The translations under genes were made by a program, and so were the position numbers. This document shows positions 23,850 to 30,510 of a stretch of DNA of 47,556 nt, piece after piece. The notes beneath the pieces are model-generated. The model did no database searches. It was given only the letters and a program-made list of their open reading frames with translations, and had not been told where the DNA came from. Source of the DNA: Desulfuromonadaceae bacterium (GTDB taxonomy: Bacteria; Desulfobacterota; Desulfuromonadia; Geobacterales; Pseudopelobacteraceae); NCBI GenBank assembly GCA_028712665.1, contig JAQTRC010000015.1, forward strand, positions 1-47,556, written 5' to 3'. Position 1 is the first letter of the stretch. Each line of letters starts with the position of its first letter.

Positions 23850-24887
23850 ATGAGTATCGAAATCGAAAATATCAGCAAACAGTTCGGAAGCTTCAAAGCC
23901 TTGAAGGACGTCAACCTCACCATACCTTCCGGCGAACTTGTGGCACTGCTCGGCCCTTCCGGATCAGGCAAGACCACCCTGCTGCGGATCATTGCCGGAC
24001 TGGAGACTCCTGACTCTGGCCGGATTCTGTTCAACGGACAGGACAGTACCGACTCACACGTCAGGGAGCGGCAGGTAGGCTTTGTCTTCCAGCATTACGC
24101 CCTGTTCCGTCACCTGACCGTCTTCGAAAATATCGCCTTCGGTCTGCGGGTCAGGCCTCGCGCCACGCGCCCATCCAATGTCGAGATCGGCGACAAAGTC
24201 ATGAAACTGCTCCAGTTGGTACAGCTTGAGGGGATGTCCAAACGCTATCCTGCTCAACTCTCCGGCGGCCAGCGCCAGCGCATCGCCCTGGCCCGCGCGC
24301 TGGCTGTGGAACCACAGGTACTGCTGCTGGACGAACCTTTTGGCGCCCTGGATGCACAGGTACGGGCCGAACTGCGCCGCTGGCTGCGCAAGCTGCATGA
24401 TGAGATTCACGTCACCAGTGTCTTCGTGACCCACGACCAGGAAGAGGCGCTGGAGGTGGCCGACCGTATTGTAGTCATGAACAGGGGGAAGATCGAACAG
24501 TACGGTACTCCGGACCAGGTATATGAGAACCCGGTCAATCCTTTCGTGCTGAACTTTCTGGGGAACGTCAACCTGTTTCATGGCCGGCTGCATCAAACCG
24601 GTGAAGGTCAGCTTGATGCAAGCGAAAAAACCGTATCATACGTCCGTTCTCACGATATCGAGATCGAGCGGAGCCGGCAGGATCCAACATCGCTTAAGGC
24701 CGAGGTCAAGCATATCCAGAAATTGGGACCGGCGGTTCGGGTCACCCTGGCCATTGAAGGGAATAATGAGTTTATCGAAGCGGAACTGACCAGGGACCTG
24801 TTCCAGAATCTTGGGCTTCAGCAGGGCGAGTCAGTCTTTGTGCGTCCGCGCCAGGTGAGGGTGTTTGTCGAAGACTACCAGATATAG
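23850..24887 (+). CDS. cysA: Sulfate ABC transporter ATP-binding protein
   Basis: A 345-residue ATPase. Walker A is [11 protein letters not shown] (about 35-45), the Q-loop [11 protein letters not shown], the signature [15 protein letters not shown], Walker [13 protein letters not shown] and the switch His in [17 protein letters not shown]. The C-terminal roughly 110 residues (from [13 protein letters not shown]) form the TOBE-like regulatory domain of CysA/MalK proteins. It binds and hydrolyses ATP on the cytoplasmic face of CysT-CysW to drive sulfate uptake. Confidence 0.97.
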   Translation: MSIEIENISKQFGSFKALKDVNLTIPSGELVALLGPSGSGKTTLLRIIAGLETPDSGRILFNGQDSTDSHVRERQVGFVFQHYALFRHLTVFENIAFGLRVRPRATRPSNVEIGDKVMKLLQLVQLEGMSKRYPAQLSGGQRQRIALARALAVEPQVLLLDEPFGALDAQVRAELRRWLRKLHDEIHVTSVFVTHDQEEALEVADRIVVMNRGKIEQYGTPDQVYENPVNPFVLNFLGNVNLFHGRLHQTGEGQLDASEKTVSYVRSHDIEIERSRQDPTSLKAEVKHIQKLGPAVRVTLAIEGNNEFIEAELTRDLFQNLGLQQGESVFVRPRQVRVFVEDYQI

Positions 24888-24891
24888 GGGG

Positions 24892-25011
24892 AGAAACGTG
24901 CCTTTTACGCCAGATCTGCGTAAGTCTTCGGTTTACCTTGTGCGGCGTAGCGCTGCTACGCCTCCGCGCTAAACCTCAACAGCCTTGATGTGACGAAAAA
25001 AACACGTTTCT
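24892..25011. repeat. 120-bp MITE-like palindromic element in the cysA-cysH gap
   Basis: Terminal 9-base perfect inverted repeats AGAAACGTG (24892-24900) and CACGTTTCT (25003-25011) enclose a second inner pair (GGTTTA / TAAACC region). A central perfect hairpin GGCGTAGC-GCT-GCTACGCC lies at 24944-24962. The element is palindromic across its whole length with interruptions, has no coding capacity and sits entirely in the gap. The layout resembles a non-autonomous mobile palindrome; target-site duplication cannot be shown here. Confidence 0.6.
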
Positions 25012-25023
25012 GAGGGAATAACA

Positions 25024-25725
25024 ATGGATACTTTAATTTCTATTCTGCCAACCAGCACCGCCCCCGCCGACATCCTGCGCCTCGGCATCAAAGCGGCCAA
25101 CGGCCCGGTCTCTCTGGCCTGTTCCTTCTCGCTTGAGGATGTGGCCATCATCGACATCGCCCAGAAGGCCGGACTGAATCTGGGAGTTTTCGCTCTCGAC
25201 ACCGGCCGGCTGAACGAGGAGACCTACGAGGTAGCCGAAATTTTGCTGGAACGCTACCGCCTGAAGATCGACTGGTACTTTCCGCGCCATGAGGAGGTCC
25301 AGAGTCTTGAGAGCGCCGAGGGGCTTTTTTCTTTCCGCGAATCGCTGGACAAGCGCCACGAATGCTGCGCCATCCGGAAGGTGGAACCGCTGTCATGCGC
25401 ATTGAAAGGGCTCTCAGGTTGGGTTACCGGCATCCGCCGGGAGCAGAGCGTCACCCGCAGCGAATTGAAGGCTATTGAACGGGACGATCTGAACGGCGGT
25501 ATCCTCAAAATAAACCCTCTGATCGACTGGAGCGAGGAACAACTTCTTGCCTACACCGAAGAGCAGCGTCTCCCTAAGAACCGCCTTTACAGCCAGGGAT
25601 ACCGCTCTATCGGCTGCGCCCCCTGCACCAGGAGCGTGCAACCGGGCGAGGATGCCAGGGCGGGGCGATGGTGGTGGGAGAACCCGGAGCATAAGGAATG
25701 CGGGTTACACCGAAAGGTGATGTAA
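25024..25725 (+). CDS. cysH: Adenylyl-sulfate (APS) reductase, 4Fe-4S type
   Basis: A 233-residue reductase that turns APS into sulfite plus AMP. Residues LACSFSLEDVAIIDIAQ form the ATP-pyrophosphatase-like substrate pocket. The Fe-S type is shown by Cys114-Cys115 (HECCAIRKVEPL) and Cys198/Cys201 (GCAPCTR), the four-Cys set that separates APS reductases from PAPS reductases. The catalytic Cys is Cys226 in ECGLH. No APS kinase (CysC) is present in this cluster, in agreement with direct APS use. The start follows GAGGGAATAAC. The family name cysH is used here in the sense of APS reductase. Confidence 0.95.
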   Translation: MDTLISILPTSTAPADILRLGIKAANGPVSLACSFSLEDVAIIDIAQKAGLNLGVFALDTGRLNEETYEVAEILLERYRLKIDWYFPRHEEVQSLESAEGLFSFRESLDKRHECCAIRKVEPLSCALKGLSGWVTGIRREQSVTRSELKAIERDDLNGGILKINPLIDWSEEQLLAYTEEQRLPKNRLYSQGYRSIGCAPCTRSVQPGEDARAGRWWWENPEHKECGLHRKVM

Positions 25726-25735
25726 CCCCTCCTCT

Positions 25736-25792
25736 CCTCCCCTTTGGTAAAGGGGAGGGACGCACGCTTTCCCCCTCTTAGGTAAGAGGGGG
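25736..25792. repeat. Two tandem GC-rich hairpins in the cysH-cysD gap
   Basis: Perfect 10-base stems at 25736-25758 (CCTCCCCTTT / AAAGGGGAGG, 3-base loop) and 25771-25792 (CCCCCTCTTA / TAAGAGGGGG, 2-base loop). Both are strong RNA hairpins without a following T run. They are similar in motif to each other and could arise from one repeat family. Confidence 0.65.
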
Positions 25793-25840
25793 CGAGGGGG
25801 AGTTAGTTTTAAGTTGAAACAGGAATAGGAGCAAAACTTT

Positions 25841-26746
25841 ATGAGCCTAAATTTAACTCACCTGCAACAGCTTGAAGCCGAGAGCATCCACATCCTCCGC
25901 GAAGTGGCTGCCGAATTCGGCAACCCGGTGATGCTCTATTCGATCGGCAAAGATTCTGCGGTCATGCTGCATCTGGCCCGAAAGGCATTTTACCCGGCTC
26001 CCCCCCCCTTTCCCCTCTTGCATGTGGACACCACCTGGAAATTTCGCGAGATGATAGAGTTTCGGGACAAGATGGCCGCCGAATGCGGACTTGACCTGAT
26101 CGTGCATGTGAATGAGGAGGGGGTGAGTCAGGGAATTTCGCCCTTTACCCATGGATCGTCGCTCTACACCGATATCATGAAAACCGAAGGGCTGAAACAG
26201 GCCTTAAGCCGCTACAAATTCGACGCAGCCTTCGGAGGCGCCCGGCGGGACGAGGAAAAATCGAGGGCCAAGGAGCGGATATTCTCCTTCCGGAGCAGCA
26301 ACCACCGGTGGGATCCGAAAATCCAGCGCCCTGAGCTCTGGAATCTGTACAATTCCAGGATCAAGCCTGGGGAAAGCATCCGTGTATTTCCGATCTCCAA
26401 CTGGACCGAGCTTGATGTCTGGCAGTACATCCACCTGGAGCAGATACCGATCGTCCCGCTCTACTACGCCGCGGTTCGGCCGGTGGTTCTAAGGGACGGC
26501 ATGCTGATAATGGTTGACGATGACCGGCTGGAGCTCAAGTCGGGGGAAACGGTGCAGTACAGATCTGTCCGCTTCCGCACCTTAGGGTGTTACCCCTTGA
26601 CCGCTGCCGTCGAATCGGAAGCGGACACCTTGCCCCGGATCATCCAGGAAATGCTGCTGACCCGAACCTCGGAGCGCCAGGGACGACTGATCGACCATGA
26701 CCAGGCCGGGTCGATGGAGAAGAAGAAACAGGAAGGATACTTTTAA
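25841..26746 (+). CDS. cysD: Sulfate adenylyltransferase subunit 2
   Basis: A 301-residue small subunit of the CysDN ATP sulfurylase, which makes APS from sulfate and ATP. The ATP-pyrophosphatase loop is visible as [21 protein letters not shown]. Further landmarks are [50 protein letters not shown] and [20 protein letters not shown]. The C-terminal [21 protein letters not shown] is conserved in the family. The start follows AGGAGCA. It is 85 bp upstream of cysN, its GTPase partner. Confidence 0.97.
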   Translation: MSLNLTHLQQLEAESIHILREVAAEFGNPVMLYSIGKDSAVMLHLARKAFYPAPPPFPLLHVDTTWKFREMIEFRDKMAAECGLDLIVHVNEEGVSQGISPFTHGSSLYTDIMKTEGLKQALSRYKFDAAFGGARRDEEKSRAKERIFSFRSSNHRWDPKIQRPELWNLYNSRIKPGESIRVFPISNWTELDVWQYIHLEQIPIVPLYYAAVRPVVLRDGMLIMVDDDRLELKSGETVQYRSVRFRTLGCYPLTAAVESEADTLPRIIQEMLLTRTSERQGRLIDHDQAGSMEKKKQEGYF

Positions 26747-26749
26747 CGG

Positions 26750-26815
26750 CAGGTTGAGATTAAGGTTGAGGTTGAGGTTGAGAAAATTCTTAACCTTAAC
26801 CTCAACCTTAACCTG
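26750..26815. repeat. TTGAGG-type hairpin in the cysD-cysN gap
   Basis: Six-base units (AGGTTG/AGGTTA) run in one direction, then as their complements (AACCTT/AACCTC) after a short AAAATT loop. This gives a long, imperfect hairpin of about 28 bp per arm. It ends just before the ribosome site of cysN. Confidence 0.7.
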
Positions 26816-26831
26816 ATTCCGGAGGAATCAC

Positions 26832-28511
26832 GTGGCACACCAATCCGAACTTATAGAAAAAGATATCTTCGCCTATCTTAAGAGCCATGAAGAGAAATCA
26901 CTGCTCCGCTTCATTACCTGCGGCAGTGTCGATGACGGAAAGAGCACCCTGATCGGACGGCTGCTATGGGATTCGAAGATGGTGTTTGAAGACCAGCTGG
27001 CATCGCTGGAAGCGGACAGCAAAAAGGTCGGCACCCAGGGGGGAGCCATCGATTACGCGCTGCTGCTGGACGGTCTGCAGGCGGAACGTGAGCAGGGGAT
27101 CACCATCGATGTGGCGTACCGCTACTTTTCCACAGACCGGCGCAAGTTTATCGTCGCAGACACCCCTGGTCACGAGCAGTATACACGCAACATGGTTACC
27201 GGAGCCTCAACCGCCCAGGTTGCGGTGATCCTCGTGGATGCGCGCAAAGGGGTGCTGACCCAGACCAGACGTCACAGTTTTCTGGTCTCCCTGGTCGGCA
27301 TACGGCGTATAGTGCTGGCGGTCAATAAGATGGATCTGATCGATTTCGATGAGCAGCAGTTCGAGGCGATCCGGAGCGATTACGAGCGGTTCGCGGCATC
27401 GCTCGGCTTTGGCAATATCACAGCCATTCCACTCTCCGCCCTCGGCGGCGATAATATGATCGAACCGAGTCCCAATACCCCCTGGTACAAAGGACCCACC
27501 CTCATACAGTATCTGGAGAACGTTCAGATTGAGGGAGAGGACAGGGAAAAAGCGTTCCGGATGCCGGTTCAGTGGGTTAACCGCCCGCATCTCGACTTTC
27601 GCGGTTTCTGCGGCACGGTCGCTTCTGGCGTGATCCGTCCTGGTGACGAGCTGCTGGTCGCATCAAGCGGACGCAGCAGCCGGGTGAAGCGGATCGTCAC
27701 TATGAATGGAGATCTGAAGGAAGCGGTAGCCGGCCAGTCGGTTACCCTCACCCTTGCGGATGAGATAGATATCAGCCGGGGCGACATGCTCTCTGCAATC
27801 GATGCTCCTCCGATCCATGCCAGGCACCCGGAAGCCTATCTCGTCTGGATGCACGAAGAACCGCTGCAGCCTGGACAGATCTACCTGATCAAATCAGCTA
27901 CTTCAACGACTCCCGGCCGGGTCACCGACGTACAGTATGCAGTGGACGTCAATACCCTGGAGCAGAAGCAGGTGCCGACACTTGGACTGAACGAAATCGG
28001 TGTCGTCCGCCTGGAACTGGACCGCCCGATCTCATTCGACCCCTACCGGCAAAACCGTCAGACCGGAAGCTTTATCCTGATCGATCGTATCAGCAATGCA
28101 ACCGTGGCTGCCGGAATGGTGATAGCTGTAGCACCTATCGAACCCCAAAAAACCGGGCTTTCCGGGTTAACTCCGCTCGTACCTGATGCTGGCAACGGCC
28201 TGCTGCGGCGTATCAGCCTGAACGAAGCATCAATCAGCGGCATCGGAGTGAGCGTTGTTGATCTGACCGGAGAGTCCGGTTCAATAGAATTCAGTGTATC
28301 CGACAGCTTCTTAGGCTATCTCGGCAAGGGGAACCGGGTTCTCTTCAGTCTGCGGGATATCGGGCAACTGCAGGCCGTGGCTCTCATGGCGTATGAACAC
28401 GCACTTTCATTTGAATTCGATCGAACTGCGGAAGGAGTAAGCATACTGATTTTCAAGCGTGGCATACGCTCCGGAAACCGGGTGTCCGATGACGGCGGGA
28501 CCGGGATATGA
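26832..28511 (+). CDS. cysN: Sulfate adenylyltransferase subunit 1 (GTPase) with extra C-terminal region
   Basis: A 559-residue GTPase subunit of ATP sulfurylase. GTP motifs: G1 GSVDDGKST (31-39), G3 DTPGH (110-114) and G4 NKMD (165-168). EF-Tu-like beta-barrel domains follow up to about residue 435. The start is GTG, with GGAGGAA 5 bases upstream. E. coli CysN ends near 475. Here about 120 further residues (from about 436, [22 protein letters not shown] and on) have no P-loop, so this is not the fused APS kinase of CysNC. I recognise no family for this part; its strand-rich pattern suggests a small beta domain. GTP hydrolysis by CysN drives APS formation by CysD. Confidence 0.94.
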   Translation: MAHQSELIEKDIFAYLKSHEEKSLLRFITCGSVDDGKSTLIGRLLWDSKMVFEDQLASLEADSKKVGTQGGAIDYALLLDGLQAEREQGITIDVAYRYFSTDRRKFIVADTPGHEQYTRNMVTGASTAQVAVILVDARKGVLTQTRRHSFLVSLVGIRRIVLAVNKMDLIDFDEQQFEAIRSDYERFAASLGFGNITAIPLSALGGDNMIEPSPNTPWYKGPTLIQYLENVQIEGEDREKAFRMPVQWVNRPHLDFRGFCGTVASGVIRPGDELLVASSGRSSRVKRIVTMNGDLKEAVAGQSVTLTLADEIDISRGDMLSAIDAPPIHARHPEAYLVWMHEEPLQPGQIYLIKSATSTTPGRVTDVQYAVDVNTLEQKQVPTLGLNEIGVVRLELDRPISFDPYRQNRQTGSFILIDRISNATVAAGMVIAVAPIEPQKTGLSGLTPLVPDAGNGLLRRISLNEASISGIGVSVVDLTGESGSIEFSVSDSFLGYLGKGNRVLFSLRDIGQLQAVALMAYEHALSFEFDRTAEGVSILIFKRGIRSGNRVSDDGGTGI

Positions 28512-28567
28512 ACTAAGCTTTTGGGCGGCAGTGGACCTTATTACATCCGATCTCCTGGCGTAGCGGC

Positions 28568-28596
28568 TTGACATGCAACAGGTTTCAGACTACAAG
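28568..28596 (+). promoter_or_regulatory. Promoter of cobM-cbiG
   Basis: A consensus TTGACA (28568-28573) is followed after 17 bases by TACAAG (28591-28596). Transcription would begin near 28603, between the end of cysN and the ATG at 28640. This supports the downstream start codon for cobM and indicates the pair has its own promoter. Confidence 0.5.
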
Positions 28597-28639
28597 AAGC
28601 AGAGATATTCCTCTTGAATTCTGGGATGATGGGAAGAAA

Positions 28640-29419
28640 ATGGCAGCCAAGGTATCATTTGTAGGGGCCGGTCCTGGGGCGGCGGACCTTATCACGGTTC
28701 GTGGAGCCCGGCTTTTGAGGCACGCCGATGTAGTTATCTTTGCCGGCAGCCTGGTGGATCGGAAGCTTGTTAAACTTTACGCAACCAGGGCAGACGTCTA
28801 TGACTCGGCCGGAATGACCCTGACCGAGGTCATCACCGTCATCATGGATAGCATTGCCGCCGACAGGAGTGTCGTCCGGCTGCACACCGGCGACCCCTGC
28901 ATCTACGGGGCGATCCAGGAACAGATGGAGGCGCTTGATCGCCTCGGAATACCATACCAGGTAGTGCCGGGCGTTACCAGCGCCTTTGCCGCCGCCGCTT
29001 CCCTCAAACAGGAACTTACCCTGCCGGAACTCTCACAGACTGTTATCTTCACCCGCGTCGAAGGGCGTACTCCGGTGCCGGAGCGGGAGAGACTGAACGA
29101 AATTGCCAGGATCGGAGCGACTCTGGTGATATATCTCTCGATCGGCATGATAGATAATGCTGTCGAACTGCTGCTGCAGGGAGCCTATACCACGGCTACC
29201 CCGGTCGCCGTCGTTTGCAGGGCATCATGGGACGATGAACTGATACTTCAGGGAACGCTGGCAGACATCTCGGAAAAGGTGCGCCAGGCAGGAATCGACC
29301 GCCAGGCGCTGATCATCGTCGGCGATGTGCTGGCCGCGCGGCGCGAAGGGATGAAGGCCAGATCCCTGCTGTATGACGAAGGATTCTCCCACGGTTTCCG
29401 TGAAAGCGCAGTAGCCTGA
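28640..29419 (+). CDS. cobM: Precorrin-4 C(11)-methyltransferase
   Basis: A protein of about 259 residues from the tetrapyrrole methylase family (CobM/CbiF). Landmarks: VSFVGAGPGAADLITVRGARLL at the N-terminus, VVIFAGSLVDRKLVK, the SAM-binding VVRLHTGDPCIYGAIQEQMEAL, VVPGVTSAFAAAASLKQELTLPELSQTVIFTR and the closing VAVVCRASWDDELILQGTL. It adds a methyl group from SAM to C-11 of (cobalt-)precorrin-4 in corrin ring synthesis. The start at 28640 is chosen because the family N-terminus begins there and a promoter lies between it and any earlier start. cbiG follows one base after the stop, so both are one unit. Confidence 0.92.
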   Translation: MAAKVSFVGAGPGAADLITVRGARLLRHADVVIFAGSLVDRKLVKLYATRADVYDSAGMTLTEVITVIMDSIAADRSVVRLHTGDPCIYGAIQEQMEALDRLGIPYQVVPGVTSAFAAAASLKQELTLPELSQTVIFTRVEGRTPVPERERLNEIARIGATLVIYLSIGMIDNAVELLLQGAYTTATPVAVVCRASWDDELILQGTLADISEKVRQAGIDRQALIIVGDVLAARREGMKARSLLYDEGFSHGFRESAVA

Positions 29420-29420
29420 A

Positions 29421-30485
29421 ATGCGCATTGCGGCCATTGCTATAACCAGGCGAGGTTCCAGGCTTGGCAGCAAATTGCGCGAAAACATGCCCGGAGTGGA
29501 ACTTCACGTCTCCAGCCGCTATTCCGGGCAGGCAGGCAGGGAGTTTTCAAGTTTCGATCCATCCGGCGCCAAAGCCCTGATCAGCGCTCTCTGGAAGGAG
29601 TATGACGGCTTCGTTTTCATCATGGCTGCCGGTATCGTGGTACGGATTATCGCGCCGCTTCTGGAATCCAAGGAGAGCGACCCGGCAGTGGTCGTGATGG
29701 ACGATGCGGGCAAATTTGCCGTCTCGCTTCTCTCCGGCCATCTCGGTGGGGCAAACGAATTGGCCGAGCGTTGCGCCTTCGCCTCCGGAGCCAGGGCTGT
29801 AATCACGACCGCCACCGACGCCAACGAACTCCCCTCCTTCGATATGCTGGCCAAGGAGAATGGCTGGATTATAGACGACATCCGCAAGGTCAAACTGCTC
29901 AACACGCTTCTGCTGGACGACAAGGAGATCGCCGTCGTAGACCCCGGCGGACGGACCCGCAGCTGGCTGCATGGCCGCGGCAAGGTCAAATATTACGGCA
30001 CTTTCGCCGAAGCCGCCGACACCCCGGCCGAAGGCTTTCTGTTCGTCACCAATCGTCAACTTCCGCAGAATATCCATCCGGACAACCTGCTGCTGCTTCG
30101 CCCCCGCAATCTGGTGCTCGGAATCGGCTGCAACCGGGGAACAGCGGCAGATGAAATCGACGCGTTTGTAGCCGGCCATCTTAAACGAATGTTCTTATCA
30201 TCCAAAAGCGTATGCTGCATCGCCTCGGCAGCTGCCAAGCGCGATGAATCGGGGCTTATGGAGTATGCCTCCCGCCTCGGCGTCCCGCTGCACTGTTTCG
30301 AGAGCGATGAGTTGAACCGGACCGAATTCCCCTCCCCCCCTTCCGCCCATGCCATGGCTGCTGTCGGCGCCTCCGGCGTGGCAGAGCCGGCAGCTATCCT
30401 GGCCTCCAATGGCGGCCGTCTGCTGCTGAAAAAGGTCAAATCCGAAAATGTCACCCTGGCGGTGGCGGAAATTTGTTTCCCGTAA
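29421..30485 (+). CDS. cbiG: Cobalt-precorrin-5A hydrolase
   Basis: A 354-residue CbiG protein. It opens the delta-lactone of cobalt-precorrin-5A and releases acetaldehyde, the step after CbiF/CobM in the anaerobic B12 route. The N-terminal region has MRIAAIAITRRGSRLGSKL and the family block AAGIVVRIIAPLLESKESDPAVVVMDDAGKFAVSLLSGHLGGANELA. The C-terminal domain has LVLGIGCNRGTAADEI and SAHAMAAVGASGVAEPAAIL. Presence of CbiG indicates the anaerobic (early cobalt) pathway. Its start lies one base after the cobM stop. The other cbi genes are not in the window. Confidence 0.95.
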   Translation: MRIAAIAITRRGSRLGSKLRENMPGVELHVSSRYSGQAGREFSSFDPSGAKALISALWKEYDGFVFIMAAGIVVRIIAPLLESKESDPAVVVMDDAGKFAVSLLSGHLGGANELAERCAFASGARAVITTATDANELPSFDMLAKENGWIIDDIRKVKLLNTLLLDDKEIAVVDPGGRTRSWLHGRGKVKYYGTFAEAADTPAEGFLFVTNRQLPQNIHPDNLLLLRPRNLVLGIGCNRGTAADEIDAFVAGHLKRMFLSSKSVCCIASAAAKRDESGLMEYASRLGVPLHCFESDELNRTEFPSPPSAHAMAAVGASGVAEPAAILASNGGRLLLKKVKSENVTLAVAEICFP

Positions 30486-30510
30486 ACCGTTTTGCTGGAG
30501 GGTACTTGTC

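Noticed and set aside
25736-25792. Two hairpins after cysH as rho-independent terminators
   Set aside because: Neither is followed by a run of T on the plus strand, and the operon continues into cysD.
26750-26815. Possible CRISPR-like repeat array before cysN
   Set aside because: The units are six bases long, contiguous, and reverse into their complement. There are no spacers and no cas genes, so it is a hairpin repeat.
28000-28511. Possible APS kinase domain at the CysN C-terminus
   Set aside because: No P-loop (GxxGxGKS/T) is present after residue 440, so this is not a CysNC fusion.
29547-30179. Open frame on minus opposite cbiG
   Set aside because: Antisense shadow; no motif.
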